Source: an uncultured Eubacteriales bacterium (GTDB taxonomy: Bacteria > Bacillota > Clostridia > Christensenellales > Borkfalkiaceae). From it: a DNA stretch of 22,742 nucleotides. The notes beneath the pieces were generated by a model that saw nothing but the letters and a program-made list of their open reading frames with translations, had not been told where the DNA came from and did no database searches. The translations under genes were made by a program, and so were the position numbers. Positions 1-6,859 of this stretch are shown here, piece by piece. The stretch's first letter is position 1. Each line of letters begins with the position of its first letter. The stretch covers positions 1 to 22,742 of the forward strand of contig CABQND010000034.1 in the NCBI GenBank assembly GCA_902465495.1, read 5' to 3'.

Positions 1-257
1 TCATTCCCGGCATTCGTCCGGGCAGGCCTACGGCGGATTATCTTAAAAAGATTTCCAACCGCATCACGCTGTTCGGAGCGATCTTCCTTTCGCTGGTCGC
101 GTTCGTTCCTTCGTTCGCGTTCAGTTTTGCGGGAAGCAATTTTGTAAACGTGTTCTCTACAACGGGTATCCTGATCGTCGTATCGGTTGCGCTCGAACTT
201 GACAAACAGCTCCAGTCGCAGCTGATGATGAAGAACTATAAAGGTTTCCTGAAATAA
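1..257 (+). CDS. secY: Preprotein translocase subunit SecY, C-terminal part (5' end outside window)
   Basis: This is the last ~84 codons of SecY, the channel subunit of the SecYEG translocon in the cytoplasmic membrane; the first full codon starts at position 3. The fragment opens with the IPGIRPG motif that precedes transmembrane segment 9. A hydrophobic segment (around ITLFGAIFLSLVAFVPSF) follows, then the last membrane helix and the short cytoplasmic tail with LELDKQLQSQLMMKNYKGFLK-type sequence typical of Firmicutes SecY. It stops at a TAA at 255-257. The next gene is adk, the standard secY-adk order of the spc operon. The N-terminal helices and plug cannot be judged because they lie outside the window. 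Confidence 0.96.
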   Translation, partial: IPGIRPGRPTADYLKKISNRITLFGAIFLSLVAFVPSFAFSFAGSNFVNVFSTTGILIVVSVALELDKQLQSQLMMKNYKGFLK

Positions 258-268
258 AAAACAACGTT

Positions 269-293
269 GCGGCGCCCGCCGGGCGGGCGCCGC
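269..293 (+). repeat. Perfect GC-rich inverted repeat in the secY-adk spacer
   Basis: GCGGCGCCCGCC and GGCGGGCGCCGC form a perfect 12-bp inverted repeat around a single G. In RNA it would be a very stable hairpin with a short terminal loop. It is followed by GCAAAAC, not by a T run, so it is not a typical intrinsic terminator. It sits 12 nt after the secY stop and 28 nt before the adk start. It could act as an mRNA 3'-end stabiliser or processing site that sets different secY and adk levels; that role is inference. Confidence 0.75.
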
Positions 294-321
294 GCAAAAC
301 AATCCATAACGAGAGGTTCTC

Positions 322-945
322 ATGAACATCATTCTTTTGGGTGCGCCCGGTGCGGGCAAAGGCACGCAGGCGACACGCATTTCCGAGAAATTTCATCTTC
401 CGCACATCTCTACCGGAGATATTTTCCGCGACAACATCAAGCGCGGAACGGAGATCGGGCTTCTTGCGAAGTCGTATACGGACAAGGGACAGTTGGTTCC
501 TGACGAAGTGACCTGCAAAATCGTGGAAGGACGGCTGGAAGCAGATGACTGCAAGAACGGTTATCTTCTGGACGGATTTCCCCGCAACCTGTTTCAAGCG
601 GAGGAGTTGGACAAATTCTCCAAAGTGGATGCGGTGATCAACATCGACATCGATCTTTCTCTCCTGATGGACAGATTGTGCGGCCGCAGGGTGTGTAAAG
701 AATGCGGCGAGAGCTATCACGTAAATTTTCTGGGCGGCAAGACGACTTGCGAAAAATGCGGCGGCGAGCTGTATCAGAGAAAGGACGACAACGAAGAAAC
801 GGTGGGCAACCGTCTGCGCGTATATAACGACCAGACAGCTCCGCTCATTGAGTATTATTCGAAAAAGGGTGTCCTCATCAATATCGACGGCGTCGGCGCG
901 ATCGACGAAGTATTTTCCAGGATCTGCGACGCGCTGAAAAAGTAA
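322..945 (+). CDS. adk: Adenylate kinase, zinc-binding lid form
   Basis: Adenylate kinase interconverts ATP + AMP and 2 ADP in the cytoplasm. The 207-residue protein begins with the P-loop GAPGAGKGTQ (residues 7-16). It continues with the AMP-binding STGD segment (30-33) and the DGFPR motif (84-88). The lid domain carries four cysteines, C125, C128, C143 and C146, in two CxxC pairs, the structural zinc site known from Gram-positive adenylate kinases. The length is a little below the usual 212-217. The ATG is preceded by GAGAGG, and the gene lies between secY and map as in most Firmicutes spc operons. LFQAEEL replaces the more common LxQAExL, and DRLCGRR carries an extra cysteine (C120) next to the lid; neither looks disabling. 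Confidence 0.98.
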   Translation: MNIILLGAPGAGKGTQATRISEKFHLPHISTGDIFRDNIKRGTEIGLLAKSYTDKGQLVPDEVTCKIVEGRLEADDCKNGYLLDGFPRNLFQAEELDKFSKVDAVINIDIDLSLLMDRLCGRRVCKECGESYHVNFLGGKTTCEKCGGELYQRKDDNEETVGNRLRVYNDQTAPLIEYYSKKGVLINIDGVGAIDEVFSRICDALKK

Positions 946-956
946 GCGGCGAAACC

Positions 957-1700
957 ATGATCACATTAAAAACGGAGCAGGAAATCGATCTTATGCGTGA
1001 GCCTTGCGCAATTGTGCGCGATACGCTTGCGTATATTGGTACGAAAGTAAAGCCGGGCATTACAACCCAAGAGCTCGACCGGTATGCGGAAGAATACATT
1101 CGTTCACGAGGCGCAATTCCGTCCTGTTTGGGTTATTGCGGGTATCCCGCTTCGATCTGCGCATCGGTCAACGAAGTGATCGTGCACGGTATTCCCGGAG
1201 AACGTTTTCTGCATGAGGGAGATATTATCAGTATCGACCTATGTGCATATAAAAACGGATTTCACGGCGACGGAGCACGTACCTTTGCGGTCGGAGAGAT
1301 CTCCGATGAAAAGAAAAAGCTGATCCGCGTTACAGAAGAATGTTTCTGGAAGGCGATAGAAAATCTGCGGGCGGGCACGCCGCTGTACGATATCGGCGCG
1401 GCGGTGCAAAAGCATGCGGAAGAAAACGGCTTTTCGGTAGTGCGCGAATATGTCGGACACGGGATCGGCAGGGAGATGCATGAAGATCCGTCCGTTCCCA
1501 ATTACGGCAAGCGCGGCACAGGTGTGCGGCTTCGTGCGGGCACGGTGCTGTGCATCGAGCCGATGATCCTTGCAGGCTCGCGTGAATCGCGGGTTCTGGC
1601 AGACGGTTGGACAGCGGTGACAGCGGACGGCAAGGCTGCGGCGCATTATGAAAATACCGTGGTCATCCGTGAAGACGGCGTCGAGATCCTCACGCTTTGA
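957..1700 (+). CDS. map: Type I methionine aminopeptidase
   Basis: Removes the N-terminal methionine from nascent proteins; a cytosolic dinuclear metal hydrolase. The 247-residue length fits the short type Ia enzymes. All expected ligands are visible: D94 (SIDL), D105 (HGDG), H168 (VGHGIG), E201 (CIEPM) and E232 (HYENT). The substrate-contact histidines H77 (VIVHGIP) and H175 (MHEDP) are also present. The gene starts 11 nt after the adk stop, with no strong Shine-Dalgarno sequence. Translation may therefore rely on coupling to adk. The adk-map-KOW-infA order is typical of Clostridia and Bacilli. Confidence 0.98.
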   Translation: MITLKTEQEIDLMREPCAIVRDTLAYIGTKVKPGITTQELDRYAEEYIRSRGAIPSCLGYCGYPASICASVNEVIVHGIPGERFLHEGDIISIDLCAYKNGFHGDGARTFAVGEISDEKKKLIRVTEECFWKAIENLRAGTPLYDIGAAVQKHAEENGFSVVREYVGHGIGREMHEDPSVPNYGKRGTGVRLRAGTVLCIEPMILAGSRESRVLADGWTAVTADGKAAAHYENTVVIREDGVEILTL

Positions 1701-1714
1701 TTTGGAAATAGCGC

Positions 1715-2041
1715 ATGAAAGTACAAGAACCCGAACTCGGAGGCGCTGCAGAGAGCCTCGTCGGAAGAGATAAAGGCAGGCTGTATCTGATCGTCGGCAT
1801 GCGCGGAGAAACGCTTCTGCTTGCAGACGGCAAGTACCGGGCAGCGGAGAACCCGAAGCCGAAGAACAGAAAACACATCCGTTTGCTTCCCCGGTTTTAT
1901 CCGGAGATCGCGGTGCGGATAGGGCAAGGCAAAGACGAAAACAGCGAAATCCGCGCGGCGCTCAAAGCGTTGGCGCAGGAGCGCGGGAATACCGCGCAAA
2001 GTAATCCGGGAGGAAGAGATCGGTGTCAAAAGACGACGTAA
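1715..2041 (+). CDS. KOW domain RNA-binding protein (L14e-like)
   Basis: A 108-residue basic protein in the slot where many Clostridia encode a small KOW/L14e-like protein between map and infA. The N-terminal part (residues ~12-55) has the KOW-like pattern SLVGRDKGRLYLIVGMRGETLLLADGKY cut by loops, followed by the ENPKPKNRKHIR stretch that is typical of this family. The C-terminal half is variable and charged. The family is presumed to bind RNA, perhaps the ribosome, but its role is not established. The 3' end overlaps infA by 19 nt in another frame, so the two are likely translationally coupled. It begins 14 nt after the map stop. Confidence 0.85.
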   Translation: MKVQEPELGGAAESLVGRDKGRLYLIVGMRGETLLLADGKYRAAENPKPKNRKHIRLLPRFYPEIAVRIGQGKDENSEIRAALKALAQERGNTAQSNPGGRDRCQKTT

Positions 2042-2244
2042 TCGAAGCCGAAGGCAAAATCGTGGAGGCGCTGCCGAACGCGACGTTCAAGGTAGAGCTT
2101 TCCAACGGGCACGTGATCACCGCGTATATATCAGGAAAATTGCGCATGAATTACATTCGCATTATCCCTGGGGACATGGTGAAGCTGGAAATGAGCCCGT
2201 ACGATCTGACCAAAGGCAGGATCACCTGGCGCAGCAAGGGCTGA
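2023..2244 (+). CDS. infA: Translation initiation factor IF-1 (GTG start)
   Basis: IF-1 binds the A site of the 30S subunit during initiation. The 73-residue protein is a single S1-type OB-fold with the family landmarks DVIEAEGKIVEALPNATF, SNGHVITAYISGKLRMNYIRI and PGDMVKLEMSPYDLTKGRI, close to the usual 72 residues. The start is a GTG at 2023 with GGGAGG 9 nt upstream, inside the 3' end of the KOW gene. The sequence MSKDDVIE matches the known N-terminus, which fixes this start. Overlap with the preceding gene suggests coupling. Confidence 0.97.
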   Translation: MSKDDVIEAEGKIVEALPNATFKVELSNGHVITAYISGKLRMNYIRIIPGDMVKLEMSPYDLTKGRITWRSKG

Positions 2245-2376
2245 GCAGGCAAACGGAAGAAAGCACTGTTTTTTGCAAAGCCGTCGCGGCAGCGCGGCGA
2301 TAAGGCGCGGGTGGGTAACAGCCCGCACACAATCGAGTGCCCCGACGGGGCGAAGAAATTTCGGAGGAATAAGAAA
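2245..2376 (+). promoter_or_regulatory. Structured infA-rpmJ spacer
   Basis: This 132-nt spacer is long for a tightly packed ribosomal cluster and contains three potential hairpins in series. The first is GCCG(T)CGC paired with GCGCGGC around GGCA (about 2280-2298). The second is GCGGG with CCCGC around a 10-nt loop (about 2308-2327). The third is GCCCC-GAC-GGGGC (about 2339-2351). The rpmJ ribosome binding site GGAGG follows ~12 nt later. No sigma-A promoter or coding potential is visible. A role in r-protein feedback or mRNA processing is possible but unproven. Confidence 0.4.
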
Positions 2377-2493
2377 ATGAAAGTAAGACCGTCTGTAAAA
2401 CCGATGTGCGACAAGTGCAAAGTCATCAGAAGGAACGGCAAAGTCATGGTAATCTGCTCCAAGAACAAGAGCCATAAACAGCGTCAGGGTTAA
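2377..2493 (+). CDS. rpmJ: 50S ribosomal protein L36, zinc-binding (C+) form
   Basis: L36 is the smallest large-subunit protein. The 38-residue product begins MKVRPSVKPMCDKC and carries the zinc ribbon C11, C14, C27 and H33 (CxxC...C....H). This is the zinc-containing paralogue and not the C- form. The ATG at 2377 is preceded by CGGAGGA at good spacing; an in-frame upstream GTG lacks such support. It sits between infA and rpsM, as is usual in bacteria. Confidence 0.98.
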   Translation: MKVRPSVKPMCDKCKVIRRNGKVMVICSKNKSHKQRQG

Positions 2494-2617
2494 TCGTGAA
2501 AACAATCTCGTGCGATGATGCATTCCGTGTCATTCCAAATTTTTGCGGGATCGCGCGCGCGAACGAAATAGATACAGAATAATCAAATTAAAATCCAAAC
2601 GGAGGTCAAAAGGACAA

Positions 2618-2986
2618 ATGGCACGTATTGCCGGTGTAGATTTACCCAGAGAGAAGCGGGTAGAAATCGGGCTTACCTATATCTACGGAATCGGGCTGAC
2701 CACGTCGAAAAAGATCCTTGCGGCAACGGGCATCAATCCCGATACGCGCGTCAAAGATCTCGACGAGAACGACGTTTCCAAACTGAGAGAATATATTGAT
2801 CATAACCTTCATGTAGAAGGCGAACTTCGCAGTGAAGTCAATCTGAACATCAAACGTCTGATGGAAATTGGCTGCTATCGCGGCATTCGTCACAGAAAGG
2901 GCCTGCCTGTACGCGGACAGAGCTCGAAGAGAAACGCGCGCACGAGGAAAGGACCCCGCCGCACGGTCGCTAAGAAGAAGAAATAA
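2618..2986 (+). CDS. rpsM: 30S ribosomal protein S13
   Basis: S13 lies in the 30S head and contacts the P-site tRNA and L5. The 122-residue protein begins MARIAGVDLPREKRVEIGLTYIYGIG, has the helix-two-turn-helix region, and ends in the basic tail RGQSSKRNARTRKGPRRTV-KKKK that reaches the tRNAs. The ATG at 2618 is chosen because MARIAGVD is the conserved N-terminus; GGAGG lies at 2601-2605 and AGGA closer in. An in-frame extension upstream to 2543 would add an unrelated arginine-rich leader and is rejected. The 124-nt spacer after rpmJ contains an alternating CG run near 2551-2561 and no clear promoter. Confidence 0.98.
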   Translation: MARIAGVDLPREKRVEIGLTYIYGIGLTTSKKILAATGINPDTRVKDLDENDVSKLREYIDHNLHVEGELRSEVNLNIKRLMEIGCYRGIRHRKGLPVRGQSSKRNARTRKGPRRTVAKKKK

Positions 2987-3005
2987 TTGAAGGAGGATAA
3001 GACAA

Positions 3006-3404
3006 ATGGCAGCAACGAAAAAAGCTACGCAGGTGCGTCGCCGCAAAGAGCTGAAAAAGGTCGATAAAGGTCAGGCGCATATCCAGTCCTCGTTCAACAA
3101 CACTTTGGTGACGATCACGGATATGAGCGGCAACGCAATTTCATGGTCGAGTGCAGGCAGCCTCGGCTTCAAAGGATCGAGAAAGGGAACCCCGTTCGCA
3201 GCGCAGATGGCTGCGGATACGGCGGCAAAAGCGGCGAAAGAGCACGGGCTTCGTTCCGTGGAAGTGTACGTGAAAGGTCCCGGTGCGGGCAGAGAATCCG
3301 CGATCCGCGCACTCGCAGCGGCGGATTTGGAAGTCACGATGATCACCGACGTTTCGCCCATCCCTCACAACGGATGCAGGCCCCCGAAGCGCCGCAGAGT
3401 ATAA
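3006..3404 (+). CDS. rpsK: 30S ribosomal protein S11
   Basis: S11 sits on the 30S platform near the Shine-Dalgarno helix. The 132-residue protein shows the family signatures HIQSSFNNTLVTITD, WSSAGSLGFKGSRKGTPFAAQ, VKGPGAGRESAIRAL and the C-terminal PHNGCRPPKRRRV. The start at 3006 has AGGAGG 11 nt upstream. It is 19 nt after rpsM and 18 nt before rpsD, all on one transcript. Nothing is missing compared with the family. Confidence 0.98.
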   Translation: MAATKKATQVRRRKELKKVDKGQAHIQSSFNNTLVTITDMSGNAISWSSAGSLGFKGSRKGTPFAAQMAADTAAKAAKEHGLRSVEVYVKGPGAGRESAIRALAAADLEVTMITDVSPIPHNGCRPPKRRRV

Positions 3405-3422
3405 TAAAAGGAGAGCAGATCA

Positions 3423-4046
3423 ATGGCAACATACAGAGATTCGAAATGCCGTCTTTGCCGCAGAGAAGGCGCAAAGCTCTTTTTGAAGGGCGACAGATGT
3501 TATTCGGGGAAGTGCGCTTTTGAGAAGCGTCCCACGGCTCCCGGCGCACACGGTGCAGGGCGCAAAAAAGTTTCCGAGTACGGCTTGCAGCTTCGTGAAA
3601 AACAGAAGACCAAGCGTATTTACGGCGTACAGGAAGGCCAGTTCCGCAAATATTATGAAATGGCTGACCGCATGAAGGGCATCACCGGTGAAAACATGCT
3701 TTCCCTTTTGGAACGCCGTCTTGACAACGTGATCTACCGCATGGGGATCGGCGGCTCGCGCGCGCAGGCTCGTCAGCTCGTCAACCATGCACATTTCTCC
3801 GTCAACGGCAGGACGGTCAACATCCCGTCTTACATCGTGAAGGCGGGCGACGTGATCGCGGTGAAAGAGAACAGGAAAAAAGACAAATACTTCGAGCAGA
3901 TCAAAACGATGAAAGTCGGAAACATGCCCAAATGGCTTGAATTCGATCCCGAAAAATTGGAAGGAAAGGTTCTCGCGCTTCCCGTCAGGGAAGACATTGA
4001 CAGTCAGATTGCTGAGCATATGATTGTCGAGCTGTATTCCAAGTAA
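3423..4046 (+). CDS. rpsD: 30S ribosomal protein S4, zinc-binding form
   Basis: S4 is a primary 16S rRNA binder that nucleates 30S body assembly. The 207-residue protein has four N-terminal cysteines, C9, C12, C26 and C31, fitting the zinc-binding C+ form. The S4 RNA-binding domain follows at about residues 97-160 (LERRLDNVIYRMGIG, ARQLVNHAHFSVNGR, VNIPSY). In Bacillus rpsD is a separate autoregulated gene. Here it lies in the alpha operon between rpsK and rpoA, as in many Clostridia. AAGGAGA precedes the ATG. Confidence 0.98.
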   Translation: MATYRDSKCRLCRREGAKLFLKGDRCYSGKCAFEKRPTAPGAHGAGRKKVSEYGLQLREKQKTKRIYGVQEGQFRKYYEMADRMKGITGENMLSLLERRLDNVIYRMGIGGSRAQARQLVNHAHFSVNGRTVNIPSYIVKAGDVIAVKENRKKDKYFEQIKTMKVGNMPKWLEFDPEKLEGKVLALPVREDIDSQIAEHMIVELYSK

Positions 4047-4078
4047 TCGGCTGAGCCGAAACAAGGAGGTAAAAACGC

Positions 4079-5035
4079 ATGATCGAAATGGATATGCCCA
4101 AAATCGAGGTGGAGGAGAACGAGGCGAAAAGTTACGCCAAGATCACAGTCGAACCGCTCGAAAAGGGCTTCGGTCTTACGATCGGGAACTGTTTGAGAAG
4201 GATCCTGCTTTCCGCTCTTCCGGGCGCGGCAGTGCAGGGGATCCGCTTCTATCCGGACGGGTTAGTGCGGCATGAATTTTCCGCGATCCCGGGTGTCAAG
4301 GAAGATGTGCCCGAGATCATCCTCAATCTCAAACTTCTCGCTATACAGACGGCTACAACCGATAAAGATTACGTAAAAACACTGCACATCTGCAAAGAAG
4401 GCCCTGCGGACATTACGGGCGCCGACCTCGAACAGGATGCGGAAGTGGAGGTCATCAACAAAGACCAGCACATCTGCACTGTTGACGAAGGATCGAAAAT
4501 CGATATGGAGATCACCGTCGGGCGCGGCAGGGGCTACAAGGGTGCGGGATCGCTGAAAAATTATCCGATCGGATACATTCCCATCGATTCCATCTACACT
4601 CCTGTCAAAAAGGTAAATTACAACGTGGAAAGCACGCGTGTAGGGCAGAGCATCGACTATGACAAGCTCGTCATGGAAGTTTGGACAAACGGTGCGTTTT
4701 CCGCGAAGGAGATCGTCTCGCTTGCCGCGAAGATCATGCAGGATCATATCGGGCTTTTCGTGAACCTGAGCGATTCCATCAAAGGCATGGATATCCTTGT
4801 CAAGAACGAAGACGACAAGCAGCAGCAAGTTCTTGCGATGGCGATCGAGGATATGGACCTTTCCGTCCGCTCGTACAACTGCTTGAAACGTGCAAACATT
4901 CACACCGTAGAAGATTTGACCAAAAAGACCGAGGAAGAAATGCTCAAGGTTCGTAACCTCGGCAGAAAGTCGCTGGACGAAGTCATTCAGAAACTGGAGT
5001 CCTACGGACTTTCATTAGAAAAAAAGGAGGACTAA
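4079..5035 (+). CDS. rpoA: DNA-directed RNA polymerase subunit alpha
   Basis: Alpha dimerises to seed RNA polymerase assembly and contacts regulators and UP elements. The 318-residue product has the N-terminal domain with GFGLTIGNCLRRILLSALPG (dimerisation helix) and the GRGRGYKGA region. A linker rich in D and Q follows (around 240-250), then the C-terminal helix-hairpin-helix domain (LSVRSYNCLKRANIHTVEDL ... VRNLGRKSLDEV). The start at 4079 is chosen because AAGGAGG lies 9 nt upstream. The in-frame ATGs at 4088 and 4094 lack such spacing. It is followed by rplQ after only 4 nt. Confidence 0.98.
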   Translation: MIEMDMPKIEVEENEAKSYAKITVEPLEKGFGLTIGNCLRRILLSALPGAAVQGIRFYPDGLVRHEFSAIPGVKEDVPEIILNLKLLAIQTATTDKDYVKTLHICKEGPADITGADLEQDAEVEVINKDQHICTVDEGSKIDMEITVGRGRGYKGAGSLKNYPIGYIPIDSIYTPVKKVNYNVESTRVGQSIDYDKLVMEVWTNGAFSAKEIVSLAAKIMQDHIGLFVNLSDSIKGMDILVKNEDDKQQQVLAMAIEDMDLSVRSYNCLKRANIHTVEDLTKKTEEEMLKVRNLGRKSLDEVIQKLESYGLSLEKKED

Positions 5036-5039
5036 TACA

Positions 5040-5555
5040 ATGCCGGGAAAATTGGGCAGAACCAGTGAGCAGAGGATCGCCATTTTGAGAAACCAGGCGT
5101 CCAGCCTTCTCTGGTACGGAAAAATAGAAACTACGAAAGCCCGTGCAAAGGAGTTGCAGTCGTACGTTGAGAAGATCATCACGGCGGCGATCAACACCTA
5201 TGACGACACGATCGAAAGCAGCAAAGTTGTCACCGAGAAGACGGGCAAAAAAGAGCGCGAAGTGACGGTCACCGTTGTAAAAGACGGTCCGAAGAAGCTT
5301 GCTGCACGCCGCAGGATCATGAGCAAATTGTATGATCTGCAGGAGATCAAGGGCTTCAACGAGAGCAAATCCGCATACAAACAGAGGACGGGTGATATTG
5401 CTCATCCCCTGATCGAGAAGCTCTTCAACGAGATCGCTCCCAAATATGCGCAGCGCAACGACGAAAAGAACTGCGCAGGCGGCTATACCCGCATCATCAG
5501 CCTCGGCGAGCGCCGCGGCGATGCTTCGGAAGTCGCGATCATCGAACTCGTATAA
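5040..5555 (+). CDS. rplQ: 50S ribosomal protein L17 with central insertion
   Basis: L17 lies near the peptide exit tunnel. The N-terminal core (GKLGRTSEQRIAILRNQ, IETTKARAKELQSYVEKII) and the C-terminal core (PLIEKLFNEIAPKYAQR, GGYTRIISLGERRGDASEVAIIELV) are typical. The protein is 171 residues against about 112-125 in most bacteria. The extra sequence lies between residues ~50 and ~120 and includes a charged beta-like stretch (KKEREVTVTVV) and a second part around 100-120. The frame is open across the whole insert and the C-terminus is in register, so this is an insertion and not a frameshift. GGAGG precedes the ATG; the alpha operon ends here. Confidence 0.97.
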   Translation: MPGKLGRTSEQRIAILRNQASSLLWYGKIETTKARAKELQSYVEKIITAAINTYDDTIESSKVVTEKTGKKEREVTVTVVKDGPKKLAARRRIMSKLYDLQEIKGFNESKSAYKQRTGDIAHPLIEKLFNEIAPKYAQRNDEKNCAGGYTRIISLGERRGDASEVAIIELV

Positions 5556-5581
5556 CGAGAATGCCGCAAACGTCGGCAGAA

Positions 5582-5619
5582 CAAACAAAAAGCGCACCGT
5601 ATGGTGCGCTTTTTGTTTG
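5582..5619 (+). terminator. Terminator of the ribosomal cluster
   Basis: A perfect 17-bp inverted repeat, CAAACAAAAAGCGCACC with GGTGCGCTTTTTGTTTG, around a GTAT loop. The GC core GCGCACC/GGTGCGC is followed by TTTTTGTTT, the form of a Rho-independent terminator. It is 26 nt after the rplQ stop. Because the A tract is symmetrical it could act in both directions. Confidence 0.93.
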
Positions 5620-5802
5620 CTGTTCTGTGTTTTGCCGGGCGGGAACACATGTGTCCGGGCGCATTTCGATCCGCAAACCGACTGCATGCGTGAAAAGACA
5701 TGTGTGGAGCCGCGCATGCGTTGTATTTTAAAGGAGAATTCGTTCCGAATGTGATAAACGTCGGGAATTCTCGGTTAAATTTGCGAGAATATGCAAAAGT
5801 GC
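5620..5802. repeat. Palindrome-rich intergenic stretch
   Basis: No gene is seen here. The stretch holds the palindrome ACACATGTGT (5645-5654), a 7-bp inverted repeat GCATGCG/CGCATGC (5684-5690, 5713-5719) enclosing another ACATGT, and an 8-bp inverted repeat GAGAATTC/GAATTCTC (5734-5741, 5765-5772). A further pair, ATTCTCG/CGAGAAT (5767-5773, 5784-5790), ends 12 nt before the -35 box of the next promoter. The CACATGTG part reappears at 19849 with a similar GC-rich flank. The EcoRI-like repeats near the promoter may be an operator. Confidence 0.5.
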
Positions 5803-5831
5803 TTGACGATTTGGCAAGAAAACGATAAAAT
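5803..5831 (+). promoter_or_regulatory. Sigma-A promoter of the cyclophilin-like lipoprotein gene
   Basis: TTGACG (5803-5808) and TAAAAT (5826-5831) are separated by exactly 17 nt, a near-consensus vegetative promoter. It is followed by a leader of about 70 nt before the ATG at 5909. It lies downstream of the rplQ terminator, so the lipoprotein gene is a separate transcription unit. Confidence 0.85.
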
Positions 5832-5908
5832 AAAATGGTATAGAAACGTACGAAAAATGTGTGCATGGGAGTCCGTGCAAAGCGATTTTCGTAAAGACAG
5901 GAGGATCT

Positions 5909-6802
5909 ATGGTAAAAGCCATCGGCGGAAAACTCGGCAAACTGTTTTCCGTAATTCTTGCGTCGATGCTTCTCATCGGCTGTGCGTTCATGTTCACGGC
6001 TTGCGAAAGCAAACGCCCTGAAATTTCCATGGACATTTCATTTAACGGCGAAACGTATACGCTCAACTACAAACTGTATCGTGATCTGTATTCCCAAACG
6101 GTTGCTCACTATATCGAATTGGTCGATTTAGGGTATTACAACGGTACGGTCATTCATGATTTTAAGACCGGAGATCGCATGATCGGCGGAGGGTATACCT
6201 ACGACGACATTGAAAACGGCGATGTGATGGACGATCTTCGCGAAATCGGTTATGATTCCTTTACTACGAATGAATCCGGCGAAGTATCTTTGAAAAACAT
6301 TACAGTTTGGAAAGATGCAGACCGCACGGCAGCGACCAATCGCCTGCATGGTGAATTTTCGGGCAACGGATTCAGCATCGATAACGGAACAGGCCTGTCC
6401 AATACCTACGGCGCGTTGGGCACATACTCGTATGTGGCGAAGAATGAAAAGACGCTCGTAACCTATAAGCAGAGCAGCAGTGACAAGTACGGACAGAGCG
6501 AATATTACAAGAACAGCACCGAAGGAATGTTCTATATTTTCCTAGCCTCATCCGGTTCGGCTGAAAGCCGTTACTGTGTGTTTGGCGAACTTGCGGACGA
6601 CGAGTCCAAAACTGCGCTCGATGATTTGCTCGCGGCAATCGATACGTACGTCGAAGGTTTGGGTGACGACGGTTCGTTCACCGAAACCAAAGAAGATGTG
6701 GTGATCGAGGACGAGTTTGTGGACGGCGGTTCCTACAATGTTGACTTTGAAGTTCCGCAGAGCAAGATCGTCATTGAAAAAGTAAAGGTTACCAAATATT
6801 GA
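5909..6802 (+). CDS. Cyclophilin-like lipoprotein, catalytic residues not conserved
   Basis: The 297-residue product starts at the ATG with AGGAGG just upstream. It has a basic N-terminus, a hydrophobic segment (12-30) and two possible lipoboxes: LIGC (C25) and FTAC (C32). The rest resembles a cyclophilin-type peptidyl-prolyl isomerase: VAHYIELVDLGYYNGTVIH (65-83), a GG turn near 93-95, LHGEFSGNGF (146-155), GALGTYSY (168-175), MFYIFLASS (207-215) and CVFGEL (223-228). In CypA the catalytic core FHRxxxGFMxQGG holds R55, F60 and Q63. Here the aligned residues appear to be D84, D89 and I92, so normal activity is doubtful. It is likely an extracytoplasmic folding or binding factor anchored to the membrane. 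It has its own promoter and terminator. Confidence 0.85.
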   Translation: MVKAIGGKLGKLFSVILASMLLIGCAFMFTACESKRPEISMDISFNGETYTLNYKLYRDLYSQTVAHYIELVDLGYYNGTVIHDFKTGDRMIGGGYTYDDIENGDVMDDLREIGYDSFTTNESGEVSLKNITVWKDADRTAATNRLHGEFSGNGFSIDNGTGLSNTYGALGTYSYVAKNEKTLVTYKQSSSDKYGQSEYYKNSTEGMFYIFLASSGSAESRYCVFGELADDESKTALDDLLAAIDTYVEGLGDDGSFTETKEDVVIEDEFVDGGSYNVDFEVPQSKIVIEKVKVTKY

Positions 6803-6859
6803 TTTTAGAGCGGTTGAATGCAAAAAAACTTCCGGTTACGACGGAAAAATGAATAAAGC

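Noticed and set aside
2305..2330. GGGTGGGTAACAGCCCGC as a T-box antiterminator
   Set aside because: The T-box core with its specifier stem and the exact GGTGG-ACCGCG pairing is missing, and the next gene is a ribosomal protein with no aminoacyl link.
2543..2617. N-terminal extension of S13 in the same frame
   Set aside because: It encodes an arginine-rich leader unlike any S13, and both the conserved start MARIAGVD and the ribosome binding site point to 2618.
3420..4064. Long minus-strand open frame opposite rpsD
   Set aside because: It is the antisense shadow of rpsD, with no ribosome binding site and no family-like sequence; similar shadows oppose rpoA, rpsB and tsf.
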